The position numbers were made by a program, and so were the translations under genes. This document shows positions 1 to 11,200 of a stretch of DNA of 64,000 bases, piece after piece. Source of the DNA: Agelas oroides (Eukaryota > Porifera > Demospongiae > Agelasida > Agelasidae); assembly GCA_949130485.1 (NCBI GenBank), contig OX422190.1, positions 6,781,167 to 6,845,166 on the forward strand, in the 5' to 3' direction. The notes under the pieces were generated by a model. The model did no database searches, had not been told where the DNA came from, and saw only the letters and a list, made by a program, of their open reading frames with translations. How positions within the stretch are numbered: the first letter of the stretch is position 1; each line of letters opens with the position of its first letter.

Positions 1-1345
1 ACTTGTTGGACAGCATGAACTCGAGCCATCTGTTCTTCAGAATGGTAGTGAACAGCTTGCCAACACAGGAAGTGAGGGCAATCGGGCGAAAGTTGGAAGG
101 CTCTCTTGGGTCATCAAGTGCTGACGATTTCCCAATCGGCTTGATCCCCGCACGTTTCCAGCTGGTGGGGATGGTTGATGTTGACCAGCAGCACTGGAAG
201 AGACTCAGCAAGGCATGGGTGAGAGATGGGCATCTCTTGAAGACCTGGTATGGGATTTGGTCATGCAGAAGATGACCTAGCTCTTTTGATGACTGTCATG
301 ATTTCAGGCATGGAGATTGGAACATCATTGAACTGCACTGGGTGTGGGCATCCATGATGGAGTATGGTACTCATGGGGTGAGGATTGGTAAGTGCTGGAG
401 AAATACTCATGTGCTTGTTCTCTGCTAAACTGGGGAGGAACTCTGCTTGCCTGATTGTCATCCAAAACTTCACCTGCAAACTTCCATAAGTTTTTGTGGC
501 ATCTTTGTCTCTCCCTCTTAGCCCTATTGCGTTGTGCAGTCTGGCTGGATTGCTTCTTCAGCTTGTTCTGTTGGCGCACAAGCTCAAAGAAGTTTCTTGC
601 TATGGACCTAATCTCCTCCTGAGGAAATCCCTTTCCCTTGGCCTCTCGAAATTCTTTCTTTGCTCTCTTCTTCAGCTCAGTGACCTTTTGAGAGCTCTTT
701 CATGCTTCTTATGCTTCTGCTGGCTTATATTCCTGTGTTGTTGCTCTCTGGTACCATACTGCTCAGCAAAATACTTATAGATGCCTCTGGTGAGAAGATC
801 ATTCTTCACTTCTGCTGATGGTGCCTCTACAACATCAGGAACCAGGTTCTCTCTGAAGTAGGTGTCAGCCTTATTCCAGTCCTCACGAGAGGCTGGGAGC
901 ATAAGCGTGGGAGAGGGGGCAACAGAGGATGGAATCTGAGTCGATTGGCTTGGAGGTTATTCTGGGAGTTGAGATACTGGGTCAGTTTCTCTTTCATTCT
1001 CAAGGCAGTTTGAGGTTTGAAATAAGCCTGTAGGGGAACAGGGCCTTGGGTTGTCTGGCGCACTACAGTTTCAAAGTTGATAGCTGGGGGAGATATAGTC
1101 CTGCGGAAGGTACTGTTCTTCAGGTGTGTGTCCAACCGAAGGAAGGCTTTCTGGCATTTTGGGCAAATCTCTTTCTTCTTTCTGGTCTTCTTCTGCAAAG
1201 TCTTCTGGGAGAGGTACTGGGAGTAATCCCTCCCCTGCCTGTCCTTGCAGTGCTGGAGATGATTCCCAAGGCCTTGAAAGTACTGGCCACAGAAGGGGCA
1301 TTCCCTCTGAACTCGTGCAACTGTCTGTTCTGTACAGGTAGCCAT
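1..1345 (-). mobile_element. 5' part of a decayed non-LTR retrotransposon (LINE), cut by the window edge
   Basis: Read on the - strand from about 1345 downwards. An N-terminal zinc-finger segment is followed by a basic linker and then the start of a reverse transcriptase domain at about 270-1, with the motif NFRPIALTSCVGKLF. That motif is the typical early RT block of LINE elements. The reading frame changes at least three times (near 830, 580-350 and 270), so the copy is not functional. CCHH/CCHC fingers ahead of the RT are known from R2/NeSL-type LINEs, which makes that group my best guess. The catalytic RT motifs and the 3' end would lie left of the window. Confidence 0.8.
827..1345 (-). 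pseudogene. LINE N-terminal zinc-finger ORF fragment
   Basis: An open segment of 172 codons starting with ATG at 1345. It contains two finger-like motifs: CPFCGQYF followed by GNHLQHC, and CPKCQKAF followed by DTHLKN, where the last zinc ligand is missing. A short basic stretch separates the fingers. Such fingers bind nucleic acid in R2-like LINEs. The reading then continues in a different frame at 902-672, with the helical basic linker, so this is the broken start of the retrotransposon protein and not a host gene. Confidence 0.65.
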
Positions 1346-1557
1346 TACTCCTAGTCAAAGTTTGGACCAGTTATGTAATATTTATCTAATTATGTAACTG
1401 TGTAGGAGGTAACATTTTGTTCACAGCCACTTAATTATCAAACACAGCTGGGCACTTCAACGCCTTGCGCTTGCGTGTTGCAAAGATTCTGAAAAACCCT
1501 GTACCTGTCCACAAGCTGCAATACGCAAATGTGCTGCCTTGTCATGTGGTCATATAT

Positions 1558-1645
1558 TAGATAGATAGATAGATAGATAAATTTTTATTTTGTACAGGAA
1601 ATGCCTCTTCAGCAATTGAGCTGGTCTTCCAGAGGGTCCTGTTGC
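1558..1645 (-). repeat. 3' tail of a LINE/SINE-like element with (TCTA)n microsatellite end
   Basis: On the - strand an AT-rich tail (CAAAATAAAAATTTAT) runs into a TCTA tetranucleotide repeat at 1578-1558. A 3' tail ending in a short tandem repeat is typical of CR1/L2-related LINEs and of SINEs that share their tails. No coding part is visible upstream of the tail, so this is a strongly truncated copy. Confidence 0.45.
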
Positions 1646-2114
1646 CTCAGGCGTTTAACTTAGGAAGGGAATGGAGATATAGGACAAAGATTACCCCACT
1701 AAACTCCTTGTTGAGATAGTTATTCATACATTCCACAGCTAACCTCCTTGCTGAGGTGAGATCAGTAATGATAATCACACTTCACTCGGCTAACTGGCTC
1801 TCTGCTAATTGCAATGAGGTAAGATTACTAATCATATTCATACTCCTTAAACTGAAGTGTTTGCTGGGCTAGCATTTTAATGTTATTCATACTTGGTTCA
1901 TGGAGTACAATAACTATACCATGAAAAGCAGTTTCTGTTGTGTTTTTGCATCATTATTGAGTTGGTGCTAATAGGGCCAGGAATTTCTGGGGGCGATAAT
2001 TGACCATAAGTGGGTTAATACATGTAGTTTAAGGGAGTTAAACGTAGTAATGCCGGGAGCCGGCTGTGTGTGCTGCGCGGCAGCGCTTGGGCCAGGCAAG
2101 GGGCCCCACCTACC
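1646..2114. other. Intergenic stretch with nothing recognised
   Basis: No open frame with coding character, no inverted repeat and no RNA gene were seen here. It separates the LINE remnants from the foldback cluster that begins near 2.1 kb. Confidence 0.5.
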
Positions 2115-2452
2115 TAGGGCATTAATCCCATGACCAGCCGGATATACCTATGGAAAGTCCATCTGGTAACGTTGGGCTCGATTCTGGGGCTTTTCTACTT
2201 ACGACGGAGTTATTTGAACGTGCCAATCAAATTGTAGCATGTCCAATTACTGGGGTGGCCCACCGGCGCACTAATGTTTGTGCGGATGCTAATGGTGATA
2301 ATTGAAGCCATGTAGAGGTGAGAACGTCCATATATGGCCAGCACCGGCCGCGTTCAAACCCTGCTGATGTGTGCAAAAGCCCAAGAAAGGCGCGCAATGT
2401 TACCAGACGGATTTTCCGTAGGTTATATCCGGCTGGGCACGAGACTAATAGG
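2115..2452. repeat. Inverted repeat with arms of about 50 bp
   Basis: The arm at about 2122-2170 (containing CAGCCGGATATACCTA) is inverted at about 2399-2445 (TAGGTTATATCCGGCTG), with several mismatches. The space between is 230 bp without an open frame. This is the structure of a non-autonomous foldback transposon. I could not fix its ends or a target duplication. Confidence 0.5.
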
Positions 2453-2886
2453 GCATGCGCAGAGTGGCACGAATGAGCACATACTCGACGGAAGTGACCA
2501 GAACAGTCGTGACTGTTGTTTGCCAGTGTCGCCTGGCTGTCTACCCTCCATCCTCCCCCTCAACCACTCTGCACGGGGTTAACTTCTCCATCTAGCCAGA
2601 TGTGATGGCTGGGTAGCCTCGTTCCCAGGCTCTCCCCGCTAAGGAGGGGGAGAGCCTGGTACATTTTATCACGTGCGTGACGTCAAGGGTAGACGCGAGG
2701 TAGACACGACTGGGAATCGCTAAGTTGACCCAACTCCATGAGGTTACGTCATCTATTGAATATCCATTAGTAACCCGTCGCGTGCACTTATGGAGACTGT
2801 ATACCGAGCCAACGAAGACAGAGGTGTTCACCACACTTATAAACCAGAGGGAAAAAAAGTACACTTATTGCATTCCCTGGCCCCAG

Positions 2887-2916
2887 CCCTAACCCTAACC
2901 CTAACCCTAACCCTAG
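2887..2916 (+). repeat. Telomere-type (CCCTAA)n array inside a transposon
   Basis: Four perfect CCCTAA units and a fifth reading CCCTAG. On the other strand this is TTAGGG, the standard animal telomere repeat. It lies within the 1-kb foldback element, between its left TIR and its unique core. Confidence 0.9.
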
Positions 2917-2980
2917 CCCTTAACCATTTAGCCAACAAGCCACAACAGACAACCAGCGCACTAAGTACCGCTTTCTGCAG

Positions 2981-3056
2981 CATGCAGTTGAGCGCATGCA
3001 GTTGTGCGCATGCAGTTGAGCGCATGCAGTTGTGCGCATGCAGTTGTGCGCATGCG
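2981..3056 (+). repeat. 15-bp tandem repeat (GCATGCAGTTGNGCG), five copies
   Basis: Units alternate between an A and a T at one position (GTTGAGCG and GTTGTGCG). Each unit contains the palindrome GCATGC. It directly follows the telomere-type array within the same foldback element. Confidence 0.85.
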
Positions 3057-3953
3057 TAAGGAGCCAGTGCAAATTAACCTTTGAACCTCTGACGTCACCA
3101 CATGGAACTTAGGACTTAATTGCGCGTGGGCACGCATGGAATCCCGCCCACGTCGTTTGGAGCTCGTGATCGAGGCAAGTACACGCGAAGCTACGATGGC
3201 ACAAAAACCACAGGCTACAGCAGCTGTAAATCGCAAGGTAGACCGGTGTAGTAGATTCTCAGAGTGTCGGACATGGTACCTGACGGGCTGAATGGCAAGA
3301 AATTTCGTGATTTGTTGTGTGTTGTAAACTAGCGTCGTTGTTGTTCAAGTTGTCGCCGGCACTGACTCAAGAAATCAACTAGTTCTACGTGGACAACTAT
3401 ATATCGCTGACTGCAAAGACGAAGGTAACACACTAAAGCCATATTTACCTGAAGACTGTAGTAGTCTTGCTAACGCTTGTGTGTGAACGTGCGTAGGCGC
3501 CCAGCTTAGTCCACCCCCGCGTAATTAAGTCGTGTCTACCCTTGACGTCACGCACGTGATAAAATATACCAGGCTCTCCCCCAACTTAGCGGGGAGAGCC
3601 TGGGAACGAGGCTAATGGCTGGGCTGGCACTCGGATCCCAGGCGGGCGTCCTCGGTCGGGATTTCCCCCAAAAAACACACGCCAAGGGTCATAGTCACGT
3701 GACTGATGCAGCTGCATGCATGCTACACTATACTGCCCAGGCGCCCAGCGATATGCAGAGTTAAAGCTGCGTATATTTGAAAGTCTGGCTTCACTGTCAC
3801 TTTCATGACAGCACAGTTGTTCGCACCTACTTAGACTAATAAGTTACCTACTCACTTGTTGACAGTGCAGCATCAACTCAATATGCGAGAGCGACTGGAC
3901 TCTCTCCCATTTTCGCGTGAAATTCTGGCTCCGCGAGACTAACTTAAACTTGT

Positions 3954-4036
3954 TAGCCTCGTTCCCAGGCCCCGCCCAGCTTTCTGTCGACTGTAAGCGA
4001 CGGACTGAAGCTGGGTGGGGCCTGAGAACGAGACTA
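3954..4036. mobile_element. 83-bp palindromic hairpin element, TAGCCTCG ends
   Basis: An imperfect palindrome starting TAGCCTCGTTCCCAGGCC and ending in the inverted form. Flanks TAAACTTGT and TGAACATGT match at 7 of 9 positions, which fits an aged 9-bp target duplication. It has the same arms as the 88-bp element at 4711-4798 but is more diverged, so it is probably older. Confidence 0.75.
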
Positions 4037-4186
4037 TGAACATGTTTACACATGTTGCTGTAATAAGCTTATTTAATATTCTGCAGGACGAGCCGTTCCC
4101 AGGCCCGAGCGAGTACTTAATGGGAAGTGTACAGCCATAGAGGCAATGCGGTCTTCTATTCTTTTGAGAATCTGGCTCCGCAAGAC

Positions 4187-4578
4187 CAGTGGCGTAGCCA
4201 GGCTGGGGCACACTGCGGGGCACGTGCCCTAGCAACTAGAGGCTGTGCCCCACCAGTGCAGGTAAGCATGCGAATTATCGGCGCTGATACCGACGTTGTC
4301 GATCGCGAATCGGGCGCTAGACAGTCTTGAAATCGAACGGCGCATTATGTATATCAACAGAATTGCAAGTCTCAAACGCTCACTGTATGCGATTGACATA
4401 CACTGCACTACAATATGGCCTCGGAACCGACCTGGGAGGCTGTAAAATTCCAAGAATTTTTTGGGAGAGCATGCCCCAGACCCCCCCTAACTGCTTCCGC
4501 ACTTCGCGCAAGATTTGGTACAAACGTAGTGTGCCCAGGCTGTGCCCTATCATCGGCGATATTCTGGCTACGCCACTG
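4187..4578. mobile_element. 392-bp hAT-like MITE
   Basis: Ends are CAGTGGCGTAGCCAG and its inverted copy CTGGCTACGCCACTG. The flanking 8-bp CGCAAGAC is duplicated exactly (4179-4186 and 4579-4586). An 8-bp duplication with CAG...CTG ends is the hAT superfamily pattern. There is no transposase. A diverged relative lies at about 7855-8523; both share a GGGAGAGCATGCCCC block. Confidence 0.85.
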
Positions 4579-4710
4579 CGCAAGACAAATTCCACAAAGG
4601 GACACAGCCGAACAGCCGACGTGTCAACATCAAAAAGCTAGCTATGAATATTTGCCGCGTAAACGAGTTATAAAATAATTTAGACGTGATTGTTTTAGGT
4701 GCCGTATAGT

Positions 4711-4798
4711 TAGCCTCGTTCCCAGGCCCCGCCCAGCTTTCCGTCGCTTGCAGTATGGCAAGCGACGGAAAGCTGGGCGGGGCCTGGGAACGAGGCTA
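4711..4798. mobile_element. 88-bp perfect palindrome with 9-bp TSD
   Basis: Two perfectly complementary 41-bp arms surround a 6-bp loop (AGTATG). Ends are TAGCCTCGTTCCCAGGC. The 9-bp flank CCGTATAGT is identical on both sides (4702-4710 and 4799-4807). Perfect arms and a perfect duplication point to a recent insertion. It lies 172 bp before the start codon of the Frizzled-like gene, so it may be in that gene's promoter or 5' leader, where it could form a strong hairpin. Confidence 0.9.
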
Positions 4799-4970
4799 CC
4801 GTATAGTATCTACGGGGCTCTGCACATCCGGTAGCCTCTATGTCGTCCCGGCGTGTGCACACTGTATATACACTGGGTTTCATAATGTTCACATACAGAA
4901 GAGCCTGGAGACGACCCGAGCGTGCTACAAGCTAAATGTGCGTAGGGTTCTAGTCTGTCTGAGAGACATC

Positions 4971-5258
4971 ATGTCACAGAGTGAAGACGTTTGCGTGGAG
5001 CTGACTGCATTTCAGCAGCTGAATGGACCGGAGGACCCCCAGTCGTTGTCTACAGCATCTAGCAATGGAGCAGGAGCAGTGACACCAGGAAATGGAGAGT
5101 GTGACTTTAGGCACCCTGCTGGTGTGTTGGAGAGGGCAAAAACATATTTGTACAACAACTGGCAGCATCTGGAGCTTTTGCTACTCGCGGTGGTCATTGT
5201 GGTTGTGTTGATGCTACTGCTTCTGCCCACTATATTCTACCACTTGCCACTACCACCG
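4971..5258 (+). CDS. Gene A exon 1: head and membrane anchor
   Basis: ATG at 4971 opens 96 codons ending in phase 0 at the donor GTAAGT. The first 67 residues are polar and lack a classic signal peptide. Residues 68-91 are almost all Leu, Val, Ile and Ala, followed by LPLPP. Upstream in-frame ATG codons exist (4755) but would start inside the 88-bp palindrome, so I prefer 4971. Confidence 0.65.
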
Positions 5259-8200
5259 GTAAGTACGTTACACATACATCGTTGAAAAAATTTGCATACT
5301 GCAAATGATAGAAATTTATGGGGAACCAGATGAGTTCATATGTAATTGAACAGGCCAGGAAGTTATTTAGGCCCATGTAGCTACACCTCTTCAAGGTACT
5401 CTGGACTTCTTTTAGTAGTGTGCACAGACAATTTCACAGCTGTGAGAACCAGACTAAGTAGTATAAATTGAATTTGCCCCCACTGACTTGGCCTATAATG
5501 TGCTTACAAAACTGCTCTGGATGAGTAAAACTAGCATTTTTGTGCAACTCGTGCAATTTTCAGGACCGGTTTATGACACTACCGGTATAAGAGTGTTGTG
5601 TGCCGTTAGGACTCGACTTCGAAGCCGCTGGTGGTTCCGTTGTACGTTACTGTTTGTCCAATTATTTGCTTCGAGGGCATCGAGTCGCTGTAAACACGAC
5701 ATGGTCGCTCTTTCGTGGTTCAATGCGGAAACACCCGAAAGAGTGCCCACCCCCCTCTTTGGCAGACTTGTAAGGTGCTCCGCCCATGGGCCCTTTTTCG
5801 CGAGACTACGGTATATATACTTCAAGGCCTTTTGTTAGATGTTAGCCTCATATATCCAGGCGCAGTGACCGCACCTGCTATAGACCCTTTATACAAAAGT
5901 AAACTAGTAACATTACTAAACTAAACATGGGATGCTCTTAAAAGTTCAGAGTAGCCTAATAGTTAAATGTGCATGTAGTTAAATGTGCATGTAGATATCA
6001 TTACCAATTCGATCTCTGTGAGCAGGTATATTGTATGCATCTGTAAATACAAGTCACATGACACTGACCAATTGGGCATGTGTAAAACGTCCATGGACTC
6101 TGGACTTGGATAATGGTTATGGACTGGACTAATAGACTATATTGACTGGACGTTGGAATGGAAGTACCTTAAGTGGTAACCACACTCCAACAGGTTTAAT
6201 TAAAAGTGAAAAGATTAATGTGGTGCTGACACTTCAGTGAGCTGACCGCATCATGTCATTAACCCATCCTCACCATTGGTCCATAAGTGCTGCAGGACTT
6301 CAAACTTTGTGTTTTTTTTTCCTGTGTGTATTGCTAGTGTGTGCATGCCTTTAGTTTCACTACTGCCATTGTATTATGTTTGTGGCCAGGGTTTTTCCTG
6401 GAAGTCTGTATAGTAAGATTTCTTGAATACTTTGAGTTGTGCTACATCTGTGAACTACATGTACATAGTGGCAATGCTTAATGTTTTGTTGTATAGAAGC
6501 AGGACAAATATTCTGTGGGTTGGTTGCCCTATGACAGATTTACAAATCATGGAAAGTTGAGTCCGAAGACCAATCCATTTATCACTACACTTGCCCTTAC
6601 CAACCACGTCACTGGCCAGTGCAAATAAAACTTAGCAGATTGCTGACCATGGAGTATGAATCAATGTGGCTGTCACATGTTAACAGTTGACTACATTTGA
6701 GTCCCAGAAAATTCTAAACACATCTCATCTGCTTCATGTGTACTTCTCAGTTGTGTAGAAAGTTGTGTACTTAGCACCTACTTTGGAAAATCAGTGAGCT
6801 ATAAACTTATTGATATTCATTGCCAAAATTGTATTCCACACATCAGTATTACACCGCTATATAGAATTTTCATGTGTGACTAGTGTGATGCGACCATGTG
6901 TGCTCACACTCCTACACCCAGCGGGAATTGCTAGAACACAATAACAAGCTTTGTCACAGCATGTATCACCTTGTGTGCTCAGCACCTACATTGGAAGATC
7001 AGTGAGCTATAAACTTATTGATATTCATTGCCAAAATTGTATTCCACACATCAGTATTACACCGCTATATAGAATATTCATGTGTGACTAGTGTGATGCG
7101 ACCATGTGTGCTCACACTCCTACACCCAGCGGGAATTGCTAGAACACAATAACAAGCTTTGTCACAGCATGTATCACCTTGTGTGCTCAGCACCTACATT
7201 GGAAGATCAGTGAGCTATAAACTTATTGATATTCATTGCCAAAATTGTATTCCACACATCAGTATTACACCGCTATATAGAATATTCATGTGTGACTAGT
7301 GTGATGCGACCATGTGTGTTCACACTCCTACACCCAGCGGGAATTGCTAGAACAAGCTTTGTGCTTTGTTATACAGCATGTATCCAGTGAGGTAGCTTTG
7401 TAACTGCTAGCTAGTAGAACACTAGGCAAACCGCGGCCTGTTGGCGACCTCAACATCATCCTAAAGCTAGTGTTGAAAAGCAGCATGAGTTGGCTGTAGT
7501 AAGTTTGGTGTAATATTAATTTGCCCTATGTGCATTTCTACTTACAGCATGGGTATGAAGTTTTTCCCAAGCTTGATTTTGCTTCTTTGGAGATTGAGCC
7601 AGGCGAAAAGCCCTTCATCAATTTATTATGACCTCTGTTCATATACCATTGGGTAGCAAGTTAGTAGCCTGGACACTGTGACTATTCATTGTCTTGTTCA
7701 AAAGTGTTTGGCTAGCTGAAAGGTCTGACTATCAGTGTGCAAAAAGCATGCTGGTGTACTTTTGTGTCTTGTGGGTGTTTCTGTGTTTATTTAGTTCCAC
7801 ATACTTGAGATAGCTCTCTATCTATAGAAGTTAATCTAGTATGAATTGAATGCCAGTGCCGTACCTAGCATAGGGGCAGGGGGGGCAACTGCACCCCTCC
7901 CCCCTTCCCTTCCCCGACAGAGAACTTGAGTTAATTAATTCCGCACTTATTGACTGTGCTTACCGATGGCTGTGTTACTGTTCACTAGTCTCACAAGCAG
8001 GACCCACCACACCCAGCGTGGAACGCTTTGAGTATATGTGCCCCGTGCGCTATACTGAAAGCGATCTGCGTGCTGTGGTTGATTGGGTCTAAGCTAGCTG
8101 GACTGTTGAGAGCCTAGTGGTGACTATGCAGTGGCTTTCAAATCCTAATGCGTACTATCACATGACCAGTCAGCTATGTGTGCATGTGTTGACTTGTGCA

Positions 8201-11200
8201 TGCGTACCAGTACTATGGTATAGGCATAGATAATAGATCTATAGTATAGACCCTAGCCAATGGAGATGGTTTCCAGTGTTCCAGTAGCTCAGCAAGCAAT
8301 GATGCTTATGATGATGAGCCTCTCAAGAAGCTGTGTGCTTCTCTGTATGCCTCAGAATGCACCAGAATGTGCCTAAAATTACCAAAATTTCCTGGGAGAG
8401 CATGCCCCCAGACCCCCTAGAGTGAATGACTGCAGGGTGGCAATGTTCTCTACTTCAGCTAATGACATTGCCCCCCCCCCCCTCCCCCCCCCCCCCAAGA
8501 TGGAAAAAGTTATGTACGGCCTGAATGCCCACTCATTGATTTCTTTCTTTTTTTTTTGTTTATTGTAACGTTTGTTTTGTAGCTGCTGTTTATAACCTTT
8601 GGTGTATGTATGGTTTTCAATCACAGGGGAATGTTGCTTCAGTAAATCGGAGCAATAACGCTACTGGAACATCTAGTGCCCCCTTTCCTGGTATGTGCTC
8701 CAACCGGGTTGCTCGAACAGATTTAATGTGTTCATCTAATGTAGTCTACACTCAAGATGCTTGCCAAGATTATCTGCTGACACTTCAAGGATGTCTACCC
8801 AATAGGCAGGGCAACAGGGATGTCTATGTTTCAGTTACTGACCAAGTGGAAACTGAGGGACAAGTAAACCTACTTCTGAATAGTTTGAGAAATTTCATCA
8901 GACCGAGCTGTGAGTGTCGAGCTGCTGTTGAGCCATTCTTATGTTTGTACTTGTTTGGGTTATGTGACAGCAGTGGAGTGGCCTATGAGCCTTATTTCGA
9001 GGAGTGTGTGTTCATTAGCACAGATGTATGTGCATCTGAGTGGGCTCGAGCAAACAACCTCCTCATCCAGGTTGGACGGTCACCTCTGCCAGAGTGTGCA
9101 TCCTTCCCAAGTACTGCCACAGATATCAGTGGTAAGCATGCAGTTAGCCAGAGACTGTTTAGGCCTCTTTAGTTTATGGTAGTCTGAATCTCGAACAACC
9201 GATCTCTTGGTCAAAGATTGTGCAGGTACGTTATACGAGGGTATTCGCAAATTAATAGTCTGAACAATCTTTGAGTGCACACAATTTCATCATAACTATA
9301 TGCAAGGACCTTCTTCAGGCATACATTGCTAGACACTCTGCACAAAACAGACGATGAAGTTGTGTGATTGTTCTGACTATTCGTTTGTGAATACCCTTGT
9401 ATAGTATTTACGCCTGCTACTCATCACTTACACATATATATTAATACACATACATGTACCTACATTATAAGGATGATTTTTCATCTTTGGAACTTGTAGG
9501 AAGTGGCAGTGGCAGGCAAAATGAGACCAATGTTCAACCCCTACCAACAGCTAGTGTGCCTGAGCAGGTCAATTGCAGCACACTTCAGTGTCAGGAAGGC
9601 TTCTCCTGTAGTTCTGAGAGAAATGCTTCAATCTGCCTTCCTGTGTGTGGAAGTTGGGAACAGTACCCTCGTAGCACTGTGGTGGCCGTTGATGTGGTTG
9701 TCATTCTCTCTGCGGTGATTGGCTTTGTTTCCTCCATAGCAGTGCTTGTCATTTCATGCATACGATGGAATCGCATGTAAGTGCACCAGTATTTGGCACT
9801 GATTCCCAGTTCATATTAAAAGAGGTAAACAGTGCATGTGGTGAGGAGTCAGTCAACTGCAGAAAATTTAGCAAATGGTGCATGCATGAATGTGTGTGGA
9901 GGGTAATAACATGTTCTGTGAACCCAAAGGAATACTGTATTCACTCACCTGTGCTTTTTAAAAATGGTTTTAGTACTGTAAAATATAGTCAAAACAACCA
10001 GACAGTTAACTGAATTTTACTGTGCCTTTGCTTTTGACTTCACAATACAAAGAGCATACAATGTAATATGAGTTAGCAAGGTTAAGTGTAGTGTAACTGC
10101 TTAGAATGGGAATCATTGTAGTGTAAGTGATGTGTTATAGGCACTGCAGTGAGTTATACTTGAAAGAACAAGCAGTCAACCTACATGTACATATACTCCA
10201 GCATACACTTGCTGCATCAGTGGCTTGCAGCCCTAGCTAGTGAGGTGCTGGGGCAGTGTGGTAGTTTTATGTTCACAGGTGTCGTAGTTCACTTTGTTTT
10301 CAGTGGGCAGTCGTTGTGTATAGATCTTATAGACCTCCATTTATCTCACCCTTTTCGACTGCAAACTGATGACCAATTGTGCTGCTAGCTATGTACCTGT
10401 TACTAATGCTGTACATATGTTGGTAGCTGCTACTACATATACTGGTTATGCAGGACATTATTTATTGTCCACAACCAACAAAGGTACTTTTCTGTTAATC
10501 ACTAAGTGTGATACTTAAATAACACTAATACTACGATGTTACGTGGCATTGTGATATTTCTACTACAGGTTCACTTTCCCTACAGTGTTTGTGGTGTACA
10601 AGACAATCACTCTGATGGTAGTAGGTAAGAGTTTACTGCATGGCTAATTATTAGCCAAAATCTTTTTCCAGAATTTGTGTCAAAAAATGTGAAATAGTAA
10701 TTGCTAAATTTTATAGTACCCCCATCAATCACAATTTTGGTTATGTGCTACATAGTTGAGTTGATGACTATATTACCGTTCCATAACCAGACTGTAATCT
10801 GATCGTTTGAAACGTTGCCATTAAAATTTCTGTTCAATTGTGTGTTAGTCCAGTTAGTCTCATTAGATTAGGTTACATGCTGTCCAGCAGATGGACTTGC
10901 ATGGCTGTTAACTGCAGGCACCTCAACACCCTCTTGCACATCTAACAACCCAGGGTGGTTTGGCTGGGCCCTGCAATGCAGCCAAATATCCCATTGAATT
11001 TTCCAAACCTCCTGTGATGTTTATGGTGTTGCAGCCATTCTCTCTCTCCAACTAGTCTATACTGGTTTGACCCTGGATTGTAATGTGGTGGGTCATCACA
11101 GGATGTTTGTACAAATTGTTTGTAGAGTGACATGTGTTACTCTCTCATCAACATCTACCTATGGTAGATTCTTTTGACTATGAGTCGTGGGTATGTTTAC

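Larger units (their letters stand above)
2614..3614. mobile_element. 1-kb Mutator-like foldback element with long TIRs and 9-bp TSD
   Basis: Terminal inverted repeats of about 90 bp begin TAGCCTCGTTCCCAGGC and contain CACGTGCGTGACGTCA. The 9-bp sequence ATGGCTGGG occurs at 2605-2613 and again at 3615-3623, so the ends are exact. Long TIRs with a 9-bp duplication are the mark of Mutator-like (MULE) elements. No transposase is encoded. Inside are four and a half telomere-type CCCTAA units (2887-2916) and a 15-bp tandem repeat (2981-3056). The copy at 14511-15096 is a shorter relative that lacks these two inserts. Confidence 0.85.
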
